The notes: generated by a model not told the origin, from the sequence alone. 64,000 nucleotides of DNA from Lentzea sp033794685 (GCA_033794685.1 JARAYZ010000006.1); one strand, 5' to 3'. Shown: positions 34,184 through 43,679, numbered from the stretch's first letter. Made by a program: numbers and translations.

Positions 34184-35184
34184 CGATCGCCAGTCCGGTG
34201 TGGACGGTCAGCAGGACGGGCCGGGGCACGCGGATCTCGTCCGTCGCGCTGCCGGTGTTCGGGCTCGCGCTGGTCGCGGTGCCGTTCCTGTTCCAGGCCA
34301 ACGTGGTCCAGCAGCTCACGTCGTTGTTCATCTTCCTCGTCCTCGCCGTCATGTGGAACGCCCTGGCGGGCTATGGCGGCATGGTGTCCGTGGGGCAGCA
34401 GGCGTTCATCGGGTTCGGTGCCTACGCCACGATCTTCCTGACCCAACGCGGAGTCACGCCCTACCTCGCCGTGGTGCTGGCGGCCGTCGCGTCCGCCGGA
34501 CTGGCCGTCGTCCTGGCGCCGTTGCTGCTCCGGCTGCGCGGCGGGCAGTTCGCCGTGGGGACGTGGGTCGTGGCCGAGGCGCTGGCGCTGTTCGTCGCAC
34601 TGGACTCGTCGCTCGGCGGCGGTACCGGGGTGTCGTTGCGCGGCTTGAACGTCTTCGCGCCCGACCTGCGCCGCGCGTACACGTTCTGGCTGGCGCTGGC
34701 GTTCCTGCTGCTGGTGCTCCTGGTCGTGTTCCTGCTGCTGCGACGGCCGACCGGGGCCGCGTTGCAGGCCATCCGCGACGACGAGGAAGCGGCCGCCTCG
34801 CTCGGTGTGCGCACCGCACCGCTCAAGTTCGGGCTGTACGTGCTGGCGGGGTTCGGGTGCGGGGCCGCCGGGGCGCTGACGCTGGCGAACACGCTGTTCA
34901 TCCAGCCGCAGTCGATCTTCGGGGTGCAGTGGACGGCCTACATGCTGTTCATGGTGCTCGTCGGCGGGCTCGGCACGTTCGAGGGGCCGATCATCGGGGC
35001 GATCGTGTTCTTCACGCTGCAGTCGCAGTTCGCCGGGTTCGGCGCGTGGTACCTGGTGGGGCTCGGCGTGGTCGCGGTGGCGTTCGCGTTGTTCCTGCCG
35101 CGCGGGCTCTACAGTCTGATCACCGACCGGTTCGGGTTCCGGCTGCTGCCGGTCGGGTACGAGCTGCGCGTGAAGGAGAGCTGA
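34180..35184 (+). CDS. ABC transporter permease (LivM type)
   Basis: 334 aa, ATGA overlap. Contains the LivM-family segments MWNALAGYGGMVSVGQQAF and LFMVLVGGLGTFEGPIIG. Completes a five-component LivK-G-F-H-M importer; the order of genes here is binding protein, G, F, H, M. Confidence 0.94.
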   Translation: MTIASPVWTVSRTGRGTRISSVALPVFGLALVAVPFLFQANVVQQLTSLFIFLVLAVMWNALAGYGGMVSVGQQAFIGFGAYATIFLTQRGVTPYLAVVLAAVASAGLAVVLAPLLLRLRGGQFAVGTWVVAEALALFVALDSSLGGGTGVSLRGLNVFAPDLRRAYTFWLALAFLLLVLLVVFLLLRRPTGAALQAIRDDEEAAASLGVRTAPLKFGLYVLAGFGCGAAGALTLANTLFIQPQSIFGVQWTAYMLFMVLVGGLGTFEGPIIGAIVFFTLQSQFAGFGAWYLVGLGVVAVAFALFLPRGLYSLITDRFGFRLLPVGYELRVKES

Positions 35185-35188
35185 CCAG

Positions 35189-36646
35189 GTGAGCACGACC
35201 GTCCGGCACCACATCGACGGCCAGTGGGTCGGCTCCGGCACCGGCAGGACGCACGCCGACCTCGACCCGTGGACCGGGCGGTCGCTGGCGGACGTCGCCT
35301 CCGGTGACGCCGACGACGCACGACTGGCGGTCGAGGCGGCGCACCGGGCGTTCCCCGCCTGGGCGGTGCTGCGACCGGCGGACCGGCAGAGGATCTTCCT
35401 GCGCGCCGCGGAGGCGTTGGCGCGCAGAGAGGACGAGGTGCTGCGACTCCTCGCGGCGGAGACCGGGTGCGCGGAGTACTTCGGGCGGGTGCAGTTCGAG
35501 TTCAGCCTGTCGTTGCTGCGCCAGGCCGCGAACCTGGCCTACTCCCCCACCGGCCAGGTGCTGCCGTCCGACCTGACGGGCACGCGTGCGTTCGCGATCC
35601 GCCGCCCGGTCGGCGTGGTGGCCGCGATCGCGCCGTGGAACTCGGCGCTGGTGCTGTCCGGTCGCGCGGTGATCGGGCCGATGGCGCTGGGCAACACGGT
35701 CGTGCTCAAGCCGTCGGAGGAAGCGCCGATCACCGGCGGTGCGCTGTGGGCCGAGGTGTTCGCCGAGGCGGGCTTGCCGGCGGGCGTGCTGAACGTCGTC
35801 ACGCACGCGGCGGGCGAGGCGGGCGTGATCGCGGAGGAACTGGTCACACACCCGTCGGTGCGCCGCATCAACTTCACCGGCTCGACGGTGACCGGGCGGC
35901 GGCTCGCGGAACTGTCCGCACGGCACCTCAAGCGGCCGGTGCTGCAGCTCAGCGGGCACAACTCGTTGATCGTGCTGGCCGACGCGGACCTGGACCACGC
36001 GGTGCGGGCCGCCGCGTACGGCGCGTTCATCCACCAGGGCGAGGTGTGCATGTGCGTGCGCCGGATCCTGGTGGAACGGCCGGTCGCCGACGAGTTCACG
36101 GCCCGCTTCGTCGCCAGGGTCGAGAGCTTCCCGATCGGTGATCCCTCGGCGGCGGGCACGGTGATCGGGCCGCTGATCAACGAGTGGGCGCTGTCGCTGA
36201 TCGACCGGCGCGTGCGGGAGGCCGTGGAACTGGGCGCCTCCGTGCTGACCGGTGGTGTGGCCCAGCCACCCTGTTACCCGCCGACCGTGCTGACGAACGT
36301 ACCGGAGGAAGCCGAGGTCGCGTTCGAGGAGACCTTCGGCCCGGTCGCGATCCTGGAGGTCGTCGAGGACGCCGATCACGCCGTGGCGCGCGCCAACGCG
36401 TCCCGGTACGGCCTCACCGCGGGGATCATGACCGGCAACCCGTACGACGCGCACGACCTGGCGCGCCGCCTCGAGGTCGGCATCGTGCACATCAACGACC
36501 AGCCGGTGAACGACGAGCCGCACATGCCGTTCGGTGGCTTGAAGGACAGCGGGTGGGGACGATTCGGGCTCACGTTCGCCGAAGAGGACTTCACCGAACT
36601 GCAGTGGGTGACTTCGCGCAGCACGCCTCGCGAGTATCCGTTCTGA
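35189..36646 (+). CDS. Aldehyde dehydrogenase (benzaldehyde/vanillin type) with Glu to Gln change
   Basis: 485 aa from a GTG, with AAGGAG upstream, 4 bp after the permease stop. NAD(P)-binding motifs are IAPWNSALVLSGR and FTGSTVTGRRLAE, and the catalytic Cys is in HQGEVCMC (Cys287). The segment that normally reads LELGGK is LQLSGH, so the general-base Glu is Gln253; the 34-residue distance to Cys287 equals that between Glu268 and Cys302 of ALDH2. The protein is otherwise complete, and closest in feel to salicylaldehyde/benzaldehyde/vanillin dehydrogenases. It presumably oxidises an aldehyde derived from the imported compound, unless the substitution has changed its chemistry. Confidence 0.9.
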   Translation: MSTTVRHHIDGQWVGSGTGRTHADLDPWTGRSLADVASGDADDARLAVEAAHRAFPAWAVLRPADRQRIFLRAAEALARREDEVLRLLAAETGCAEYFGRVQFEFSLSLLRQAANLAYSPTGQVLPSDLTGTRAFAIRRPVGVVAAIAPWNSALVLSGRAVIGPMALGNTVVLKPSEEAPITGGALWAEVFAEAGLPAGVLNVVTHAAGEAGVIAEELVTHPSVRRINFTGSTVTGRRLAELSARHLKRPVLQLSGHNSLIVLADADLDHAVRAAAYGAFIHQGEVCMCVRRILVERPVADEFTARFVARVESFPIGDPSAAGTVIGPLINEWALSLIDRRVREAVELGASVLTGGVAQPPCYPPTVLTNVPEEAEVAFEETFGPVAILEVVEDADHAVARANASRYGLTAGIMTGNPYDAHDLARRLEVGIVHINDQPVNDEPHMPFGGLKDSGWGRFGLTFAEEDFTELQWVTSRSTPREYPF

Positions 36647-37028
36647 ACCAGGTACGTGCTGCGGGGACATTCAAGAAACCGCAAGCCTGAAAATGCTATT
36701 TGACGCAAGAAATCCTTTCAACGTATTTCCGCGTCGAACCACAATCGGTCGTGCCGGACCCATCGATCAGTGACGTATGTCACTCGAACACTCCCTCTCC
36801 CTGCGCGATCCATAGGGAATTCACCCGACAAGGCAGCACGTTTCAGACAAAACACTGCACGCCGGGAATTGCCCAGCCTCTCGGCCAATGAACGAGGGCG
36901 TCACTTGCACACCATTGGTCTGAACCTCGTGTAGCTTGGCGACGGGGGCACTGAAAGGCTGTTTCACGCCTGTTTCGGCACCTCGCGTCCGTTTGCGTGG
37001 AATTCATCGCAGGGAAAGAAGACCGGGG
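36647..37028. other. Intergenic region before the DUF6271-like operon
   Basis: 382 bp, notably less GC-rich than the genes around it. It must contain the end of the ABC/aldehyde dehydrogenase transcript and the promoter of the following operon. I see no clear hairpin with a T-run. A TTGACG at 36700 has only a poor -10 partner 18 bp on. Confidence 0.6.
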
Positions 37029-38246
37029 ATGAAACGCGTCTGCCTGGCCGTTCCGACCAACCGCGAGTGCACAGCGACGCTGATGCAGGTCGCAGAGGAG
37101 GCGTCGTACGCCGCCGCACACTTCGACGTCGAGGTCCACCTCTTGGTGCTGGACTCCTCGGCGGACTTCGATGCGCACGCACAGGTTCTGAGATCGGTGC
37201 CGAACGTCTGGCACCTCGACGAAGCGAGGCAGCGGGAGTTCCTGCGCCGAGTGATCGCGCGGTCCCGCGTCGGCAAGCCCGACCTGGCGCTGGACCTGAT
37301 GTTGCCGGACGCCCTGTCCTACGGCGCGTGCACGAACCGCGCGTTCCTGGTCGCGGCGGCACTCGGATGCTCGTCCGTCCACCGGCGCGACTCCGACCTG
37401 CACTACCAGACCTACCAAGGGGAAAGCGTTTTCCCGATCCACGCGGAACTGCTGGCTCTGGGCAGACCCGCGACGGAGGCGGTGGTGGTCACGAACCGGC
37501 TCGACCCGGCGCGGGCCGAGCTTCCGGTCGCGCTGGTGGGCGCGTCGTTCGTCGGCGAGATGTCGGTCGACCTGGACGACGTGCGAGACCATCCGGCGTA
37601 CTACGACCTGGTGAGCCTCTGGGCGGCGCCCGGCTCCTCGGAGGAGGAGAAACGAGCGCTGGTCGAGGAGTCCTTCACCGGCTGGGACGCGTTCGACGGT
37701 GACCAGTCGGTCCTGGACGTGGTCGACCCGATGCGCGTGGACATGCACAACATCAGCTTCCACGGCCTGCACGAGCGGCTGCCGTTGCCACCGGCCACCG
37801 ACACGATCGGCAGCGACTACTTCCTCATCCACGTCGCGAACAAGGCCAGGCTGCCCGCGGTCGTCCACAACCGGCACATCGTCAACTTCCACACCGGTGA
37901 GCGGAAGTCCGACGCCGGCTTCCTCGACTACCAGATCCGGTTCGCCAAGTTCGTCCTGTCGATGCGGTACTTCCATTTCATCTACGAGCGGATGGACACG
38001 GACGATCCGGTGACGATCGCCGCGTTCGTGCGGGAGAGCAGTTGGCAGGAGCGTGACGACGACACCGTTCGCCGGTTGGAGGACGCCTACCGACGACTGG
38101 GCGGCCGGTTCGTCCGCGTCGCCGACCACGTCCGCCGTCACCGCGAACGGCTTCTTCTCGAGGCACGGCGGGACGTCGACGACTACGCGCTGCTCATCGA
38201 CGCGTGGGCGCCGCTGATCGAGGCCGCTGGTGCCACCCGTGTCTGA
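37029..38246 (+). CDS. DUF6271-like protein
   Basis: 405 aa from the ATG at 37029 (MKRVCLAVPTNRECTATL). The start, with PTNR, then HFDVEVHLLVLDSS and HLDEARQREFLRRVIA, resembles DUF6271-family proteins of actinomycetes. The layout (Rossmann-like strand, DSS, SVHRRDSDLHYQ with an acidic DSD) suggests a glycosyltransferase-A-like fold, but I cannot name a substrate. There is no signal peptide or membrane segment. The stop lies within the next gene (17-bp overlap), so it is coupled to the decarboxylase-GNAT fusion and exporter, implying one pathway. Confidence 0.65.
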   Translation: MKRVCLAVPTNRECTATLMQVAEEASYAAAHFDVEVHLLVLDSSADFDAHAQVLRSVPNVWHLDEARQREFLRRVIARSRVGKPDLALDLMLPDALSYGACTNRAFLVAAALGCSSVHRRDSDLHYQTYQGESVFPIHAELLALGRPATEAVVVTNRLDPARAELPVALVGASFVGEMSVDLDDVRDHPAYYDLVSLWAAPGSSEEEKRALVEESFTGWDAFDGDQSVLDVVDPMRVDMHNISFHGLHERLPLPPATDTIGSDYFLIHVANKARLPAVVHNRHIVNFHTGERKSDAGFLDYQIRFAKFVLSMRYFHFIYERMDTDDPVTIAAFVRESSWQERDDDTVRRLEDAYRRLGGRFVRVADHVRRHRERLLLEARRDVDDYALLIDAWAPLIEAAGATRV

Positions 38247-39852
38247 TCACGTGCTCGCCGCCCTGCGCGCGGCCTCCAGTGACCGGTTGATCTACGACCT
38301 GAGCGGGATCGAACGTCAGTACCACGCCCTGCTGGCGGAACTGCCCGGCGTCTCCGTGCGGTTCGCCATGAAGGCGTGTCCCGTGCCCGCCGTTCTGTCC
38401 GTGCTGGCCGACGCGGGCAGCGGGTTCGACGCGGCGAGTCCCGGGGAGATCAGGCTGGCGCTGGACAGCGGCGCCCGGCCTGACGACGTGCACTACGGCA
38501 ACACGGTGAAGTCCGACGCCGACATCGCCGCCACGCGCGCGCTGGGCGTCACGACGTTCGCCACCGACAGCCTGGAGGACGTGCGCGCGATCGCGGCGAA
38601 CGCTCCCGGTGCACGGGTGTTCTGCCGGATGACCACGACGGGTCTGGGCGCGCTCTGGGGGCTGACCTCGAAATTCGGCACCGAGGACGCGGTCTCGGTG
38701 CTGTTGGAGGCCGAACGGCTCGGGCTCGTACCCGCCGGGTTGTCCGTCCACGTCGGATCGCAGCAGATGACCGCGCAAGCGTGGTCGACGGCGTTGGACG
38801 ACCTGGTCTCGCTGGTCGAGAAGCTGGCAGCGGCCGGTGTCGTGCTGGACCACGTCAACCTCGGGGGTGGTCTGCCGGCCGAGGGCTACTACTCGCGTGA
38901 CGGAGTTCGGCTGACCCCGCCGACCGCGGAGATCTTCGGGGCGATTCGCGCCGGTGTGGAGCGGTTGCGTGCCGCCGGCGTCCCGTCCTTCCTCGTGGAA
39001 CCGGGACGGCACCTGGTCGCCGATCACGGCACGATCCGGGCCCACGTCAAACGGCTCACCACGCGGGCGGAACGTTGGCTCTACCTGAGCTGCGGCAAGT
39101 TCAACGGGTTGTACGAGACGGACCAGCTCCGGTACCGGCTCACCTTTCCCAGTCACAGCACGCAGTCCGTGCGGGCGGTGGTCGCGGGACCCACGTGCGA
39201 CAGCGACGACAGTTTCGGCGACGACCCCGTCCTGGTTCCCGCCGGGCTCGCTTCCGGCGACCCCGTCTGGATCCACTCCGCCGGCGCCTACGCGACGAGC
39301 TACACGACGCAGGGGTTCAACGGGTTCGACCCGCTGCCGGTGGTGGCGGTGCGCAGCGGGCGGGTGCGGCTGATCGAGCCGGGCGACTGGGACCGCATCG
39401 GCGAAATCGAGGCGGCCGAGTACGGGGCGCGCGGGCTGGCCGAGGGCAGGGAGCTGCTGAAGTCCCGCTGGGGCAAGGAGACCTCGTTCGTGCTGGAGTC
39501 GGAAGGGCGAGTGGACGGGTACGTGATCGCCCTCCCCTACCCGCTGGACACCGGCCCCGATCCGGCGATCGCGGAGCGCGTGGTCCACCGGTCCTCGAAC
39601 CTGCACTTGCACGACATCGTTGTCAGCGAGGAACTGCGCGGGCGCGGCTGGGCGGGCCGGATGACGGGACGCCTGGTGGAGAGGGCCAGGAGGTCCGGAT
39701 ACCAACGGATCTCCCTCGTCGCTCTCGGCGGAGTCACTGGTTTCTGGGCAGGGCAAGGTTTTGAGAGCCGTCCAGACGTACCGCTGCCGGACGGCTACGG
39801 ACCGGGGGCCGTCTACATGTCTCGCGTGATCGCGGACGAGGAGCGAGCATGA
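38230..39852 (+). CDS. PLP-dependent ornithine/lysine-type decarboxylase fused to a GNAT acetyltransferase
   Basis: 540 aa; GTG at 38230 (another GTG at 38239 is possible). Residues 1-375 are a fold-III PLP decarboxylase: Schiff-base Lys48 in VRFAMKACP, HVGSQQ, the phosphate loop NLGGGLP, EPGRHL, and GPTCDSDD with the catalytic Cys of ornithine decarboxylases. Residues about 380-535 are a GNAT domain (HDIVVSEELRGRGWAGRMTG is the acetyl-CoA loop). One polypeptide could decarboxylate a basic amino acid and acylate the amine. Type III enzymes of this group also include diaminopimelate and carboxynorspermidine decarboxylases, so the substrate is open. It sits between the DUF6271-like gene and an MFS exporter. 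Confidence 0.85.
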   Translation: MPPVSDHVLAALRAASSDRLIYDLSGIERQYHALLAELPGVSVRFAMKACPVPAVLSVLADAGSGFDAASPGEIRLALDSGARPDDVHYGNTVKSDADIAATRALGVTTFATDSLEDVRAIAANAPGARVFCRMTTTGLGALWGLTSKFGTEDAVSVLLEAERLGLVPAGLSVHVGSQQMTAQAWSTALDDLVSLVEKLAAAGVVLDHVNLGGGLPAEGYYSRDGVRLTPPTAEIFGAIRAGVERLRAAGVPSFLVEPGRHLVADHGTIRAHVKRLTTRAERWLYLSCGKFNGLYETDQLRYRLTFPSHSTQSVRAVVAGPTCDSDDSFGDDPVLVPAGLASGDPVWIHSAGAYATSYTTQGFNGFDPLPVVAVRSGRVRLIEPGDWDRIGEIEAAEYGARGLAEGRELLKSRWGKETSFVLESEGRVDGYVIALPYPLDTGPDPAIAERVVHRSSNLHLHDIVVSEELRGRGWAGRMTGRLVERARRSGYQRISLVALGGVTGFWAGQGFESRPDVPLPDGYGPGAVYMSRVIADEERA

Positions 39853-40985
39853 CGGAGTTCCGCCGGGCCCAGTCGGCCGTGGCCGCGCTCTTCTTCTTCC
39901 TGGGCTTCCAGTACTCGACTTGGGCAGCGCGCATTCCCGCGCTGGCCGAACGTCTGCAGATCACCGCGGGCGAAGTCGGTGTGCTGCTGCTGAGCGCGGG
40001 GATCGGGGCGGCCGTGTCCGCCCCGATCGTCGGGAAGCTGATGGCGGCCTTCGGTTCTCGTCGCCTGTCACTGCTGTCGGCGTGCGGAATCATGGCCGCG
40101 CTGGCCGGGCTCGTCGCGGCACCGAACTACTCCCTCGCACTCGTCGCCCTCTTCGTCGACGGCATCGCGGTCGGGTGCCTCAACGTGGCGATGAACGCCC
40201 AAGGCGCCGTGCTGGAGAGGAAGTTCGAGCAGGCGACCATGGCCAAGCTGCACGCCCTGTTCAGCGGCGGAATCTTCGCCGCGGCGTTGTTCGCGGCCGG
40301 GGTGAGCCTCTTCAGCCAGAACCTCGTGGTGCTCTTCGCCGCGGCCGGGGTCGTCCTGGCGCTGCTGCTGTGGTGGGCGCGAGGCGGTCTGCTGGTCGAG
40401 GACCTGCCGGGGAAGGCCGGCGAGCGCGGCGGCGGGTGGACCTGGCCCATGGCCTGGCTCGCCGCGGCGATGGTGCTCGCCACCGTGACCGAGGGTGCCA
40501 TGACGGACTGGTCCGCGTTGTATCTCAAGGACATCGCACACGCCTCGCCATCGGTGCTGCCGCTGGGCATCGCGGCCTTCTCGGGAGCGATGGTCGTCGC
40601 ACGGCTGTTCGCGGACGGCTGGCGCGTGCGATGGGGCGACCGGCGCGTCGTGCTCGTCGGCGGAACGCTCGCGGGGACAGGTCTCGCGCTGGCCCTGCTG
40701 ACCGGTGGTGTGGTGCCGGCCCTGGCCGGGTTCGCCTGCGTCGGCCTGGGCATGGCGGCGGTGACGCCGTGCCTGTACGTGGCCGCCGCACGCCAAGGGC
40801 CCGCCGCGCTCACGGCCGTGTCGGCGATGGGCACCACCGGGTTGCTGGCCGGCCCTCCGGTGATCGGGTTCATCGCGGAGTACGCGGGTCTGGTGGCGGG
40901 CATGACGGTGGTGGCGGCGACGGCGTGGCTGGCGATGGTGTGCGTGGCGAGGGCGCCGTTCGACGTCGTCCAGAAGACGATCTGA
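39849..40985 (+). CDS. MFS transporter
   Basis: 378 aa, ATGA overlap with the fusion gene. About twelve membrane helices, starting FFFLGFQYSTWAARIPALAE, with the loop-2/3 type segment GKLMAAFGSRRLSLLSACG. Translational coupling suggests that it exports the product of the two preceding genes. It resembles small YbjJ-like MFS proteins. Confidence 0.88.
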   Translation: MTEFRRAQSAVAALFFFLGFQYSTWAARIPALAERLQITAGEVGVLLLSAGIGAAVSAPIVGKLMAAFGSRRLSLLSACGIMAALAGLVAAPNYSLALVALFVDGIAVGCLNVAMNAQGAVLERKFEQATMAKLHALFSGGIFAAALFAAGVSLFSQNLVVLFAAAGVVLALLLWWARGGLLVEDLPGKAGERGGGWTWPMAWLAAAMVLATVTEGAMTDWSALYLKDIAHASPSVLPLGIAAFSGAMVVARLFADGWRVRWGDRRVVLVGGTLAGTGLALALLTGGVVPALAGFACVGLGMAAVTPCLYVAAARQGPAALTAVSAMGTTGLLAGPPVIGFIAEYAGLVAGMTVVAATAWLAMVCVARAPFDVVQKTI

Positions 40986-40990
40986 CCACC

Positions 40991-41024
40991 GTGCGCCCCC
41001 GGTTCCGGAGAACCGGGAGCGCAC
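40991..41024. terminator. Bidirectional hairpin between convergent genes
   Basis: A 14-bp stem with one mismatch (GTGCGCCCCCGGTT against AACCGGGAGCGCAC) and a 6-nt loop. It lies between the MFS stop (40985) and the GH3 stop (41034). There is no U-run, as is common for GC-rich actinomycete terminators. Confidence 0.6.
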
Positions 41025-41033
41025 CGCGTCACC

Positions 41034-43640
41034 TCAGGTGCAGGGCAGGACGTCCGGGTCGGTGGCCGCCTGCGGCACCCACCTCACGTTCGCCACCGAC
41101 GCCGACAGCGCGCCCTCGGTGTACAGGACGAACGGCGCGTTGACGTTCTCCAGGTCGAGTCCCTTGCCCGCCAGGCAGTCGATCGCGATCTTCATCGTCG
41201 ACTTCTGGCCCACGGGCAGTGAACGCAGGACCGAGGTCACGTCGAGCTCCGCCGCGCACGGGTGCTGGCAATGCGTGCTGATGACCGTGCGGGCCGCCGG
41301 TGCCTGGTGCACGACCAGGTCGAACTCCAGTGCTCCGTTGGCGTTGACGTAACCACGCAGGTCGCTGCCGCCCGCGGGGTTCTGGAGGTAGACCATTCCG
41401 GTGCCGCTCCACGTGGTCTTCAGCCCGTCCAGCGTGCCGTTGACGTCCGCGGGGACGACACCGATCCCGGCGTGCGAGGCCTGGCCGTCGGGGCCGATCT
41501 CGGTGCCACCCCAGTTCTCCGGCGAGGCGATGTAGCTCTTGTAAGGCGCCTTGTCGCCGCCCACGAAGAGTTCGAGGTCCTCGGTGGCGGTGCCACCACC
41601 ACCTCCGGTGCAGCTGTTGCCCACCGAGGTCTCGTCGAGCTTGCCGACGCTACCGGTCTCCGAATCGCGCAGGCCGTAGCCGAGCCCGAACAACGGGTTG
41701 TCCGCCGGTCCGTTCAGCTGCGTCTGGCAGGCGCTGCGCGGCCACGAGTACGGCAGCTTGCCCCTGAAACCGTTGTTGCGGCCCTTGATCAGCAGGTCCG
41801 CGACACCCTGCCCCTCGGTGCCGGGCAGCCACGCCGCCACGAACGCGTCGGAGCGGTTGATCTCCTTGTTCATGTACAGCGGGCGACCGCCGACGTACAC
41901 GGTCACGACCGGGGTGCCCCTGCCGGAGACCTTGTCCAGCACGGCGAGGTCACCGGGGTAGAGCTTCGCGGTCTCCAAGGTGCGCTTGCCGAGGTCGCCG
42001 AACCCTTCCGCGTAAGGGGTCTCGCCGATGACGGCGATCACGGCGTCGAACGCCGTCGGGTCCACGCCGTCCGCCGTCTCGGAGAAGGTCACCCGCGCCT
42101 CGCCGAGGGCGCCCTGGAGGCCCTTCAGAATGCTGGTGCCGTGCGGGAAGTCCGCGTTGCTGTTGCCGGTGCCCTGCCACGACAACGTCCAGCCGCCGGT
42201 CTGGTTCTGGAGGCTGTCCGCGCTCTTGCCCACCACGAGCACCTTGCTGCGCTCCGACAACGGCAGCGTGCGCTTCTCGTTCTTCATCAGCACGGCGGAC
42301 TCGCGCACAGCCTTGCGGCCGAGCTCCTTGTGCAGCAACGACTCCTGCTGACCGGCATGGGCGCGCTCGGAGGGCTTCCTCGCCTCGAAGGCACCGGCGC
42401 GGAGCTTGACGCGCAGGATGCGCGTGACGGCGTCGTCGATGCGGGCCATCGGGATCTCACCCGACTCGACCTGCGCGACGGTGTTGGTGATGAACGCCTT
42501 CCAGTCATGGGGCACCATGACGACGTCCATGCCCGCGTTGACCACTGCGGCACAGGACGCGTTGGTGCACCCCGGGATCTGGCCGTGGCCGTTGTAGTCG
42601 CCGACAAGCAGGCCGTCGAAGCCCATCTTCTGCTTCAGGATGCCGGTCTGCGCGTACTTGCTGCCGTGCAGCTTGCCTTCCTTGATGACGTCGTTCGTCC
42701 AGCTGTTGAACGAGATCATCACGGTCTGCGCGCCCGCCGCGAGCGCGCCGTAGTAACCCTGTCCGTGCAGGTTGATCATTTCCTGCTCGGAGCTGGTGGC
42801 GACCCCCTGGTCCTTGCCGCCGGTGGTCCCGCCGTCACCGACGAAGTGCTTGGCGGTCGCGATCACACCGTCCGCGCTGATGCGGCTCCTCGCGTTGTCC
42901 TGCAACCCCTTCACGGCCTCGTAGCCGTAGGCCCTGGTGATGCGGGGATCCTCGGAGTACCCCTCGAAGGTGCGGCCCCAGCGGTCGTCGCGCACGACCG
43001 CGAGCGACGGCGCGAACGCCCAGTCCTGGCCGGTGGCGCGGATCTGCGCCGCCGTGGCCGCGCTGATGTCCCGGATGAGGCACGGGTTGAGCGCGGCGCC
43101 GAGACCGATGTTGTGCGGGAACACCGTGGTGCCCATGACGTTGTTGTTGCCGTGCACGGCGTCGATGCCCCAGATGGCGGGGATGCCCGTACGGCTTCGC
43201 TTGGACGCCTCGAAGACCGAGTCAGCGAGCGCCAGCCACTCCTGCGGCGTCGCGTTCTTCTTGCCACCCGGCCAACTTCCGCCACCGTTGAGCACGGAGC
43301 CGAAACCGTAGGTGACGACGTCGGCCGGCGTGATGGCCGCGATCTCCGGCTGCGTCATCTGGCCGACTTTCTCGGCCAGCGTCATGCCTTCGAGGATCTT
43401 CCTGATCCGCGCCTCGTCGGCACGGTCGGCACGAACCTGGCTCTCGACCTTCGGCCAGTCCTTCAGCTCCGGCAAGGACTTCTCGATGCGGGCACACCCC
43501 TGGTCGACGTTCGGCGGCCCGATCACCGGCTGCCCGGCGGCCCCTCCCTGCGGCGCGGCCGCAGCCGCCGCCACACCGGAGACCAGGGTCAACCCCAACA
43601 CCGCGGCTAGCGTGCTTCTCCACTGCATGAATCCGATCAT
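41034..43640 (-). CDS. Secreted GH3 beta-glucosidase (ExoP type)
   Basis: 868 aa. I keep the ATG at 43640 because AAGGGA lies six bases upstream; the next Met has none. The signal peptide ends at VAAAAAAPQGG. GH3 domains: GMTLAEKVGQMTQPEI, KHFVGDGGTTGGKDQG (substrate loop), GFDGLLVGDYNG with the nucleophile Asp near residue 347, then the sandwich domain (VTVYVGGRPLYMN) and a C-terminal ExoP-like jelly roll (VGGDKAPYKSYIASPENWGG). It is an extracellular exo-beta-glucosidase, probably acting on cello-oligosaccharides or beta-1,3/1,4-glucan. Its promoter has a CebR-like box. Confidence 0.93.
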   Translation of the reverse strand: MIGFMQWRSTLAAVLGLTLVSGVAAAAAAPQGGAAGQPVIGPPNVDQGCARIEKSLPELKDWPKVESQVRADRADEARIRKILEGMTLAEKVGQMTQPEIAAITPADVVTYGFGSVLNGGGSWPGGKKNATPQEWLALADSVFEASKRSRTGIPAIWGIDAVHGNNNVMGTTVFPHNIGLGAALNPCLIRDISAATAAQIRATGQDWAFAPSLAVVRDDRWGRTFEGYSEDPRITRAYGYEAVKGLQDNARSRISADGVIATAKHFVGDGGTTGGKDQGVATSSEQEMINLHGQGYYGALAAGAQTVMISFNSWTNDVIKEGKLHGSKYAQTGILKQKMGFDGLLVGDYNGHGQIPGCTNASCAAVVNAGMDVVMVPHDWKAFITNTVAQVESGEIPMARIDDAVTRILRVKLRAGAFEARKPSERAHAGQQESLLHKELGRKAVRESAVLMKNEKRTLPLSERSKVLVVGKSADSLQNQTGGWTLSWQGTGNSNADFPHGTSILKGLQGALGEARVTFSETADGVDPTAFDAVIAVIGETPYAEGFGDLGKRTLETAKLYPGDLAVLDKVSGRGTPVVTVYVGGRPLYMNKEINRSDAFVAAWLPGTEGQGVADLLIKGRNNGFRGKLPYSWPRSACQTQLNGPADNPLFGLGYGLRDSETGSVGKLDETSVGNSCTGGGGGTATEDLELFVGGDKAPYKSYIASPENWGGTEIGPDGQASHAGIGVVPADVNGTLDGLKTTWSGTGMVYLQNPAGGSDLRGYVNANGALEFDLVVHQAPAARTVISTHCQHPCAAELDVTSVLRSLPVGQKSTMKIAIDCLAGKGLDLENVNAPFVLYTEGALSASVANVRWVPQAATDPDVLPCT

Positions 43641-43665
43641 GGGTATCCCTTCAGCCGCACGTCAA

Positions 43666-43679
43666 TGGGAACGCTCTCA
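43666..43679. promoter_or_regulatory. CebR-like operator
   Basis: TGGGAACGCTCTCA matches the streptomycete CebR consensus TGGGAGCGCTCCCA at 12 of 14 positions and lies 26 bp upstream of the GH3 start. CebR represses cellulose and cello-oligosaccharide genes and is released by cellobiose; this would place the glucosidase under cellobiose control. No cebR gene is in the window. Confidence 0.6.

Noticed and set aside
36700..36729. TTGACG plus TATTTC as a promoter for the DUF6271-like operon
   Set aside because: The -10 match is poor and the start codon is about 300 bp away.
41262..43610. 782-codon plus-strand frame over the secreted GH3
   Set aside because: Shadow of the ExoP-type glucosidase; no family features.
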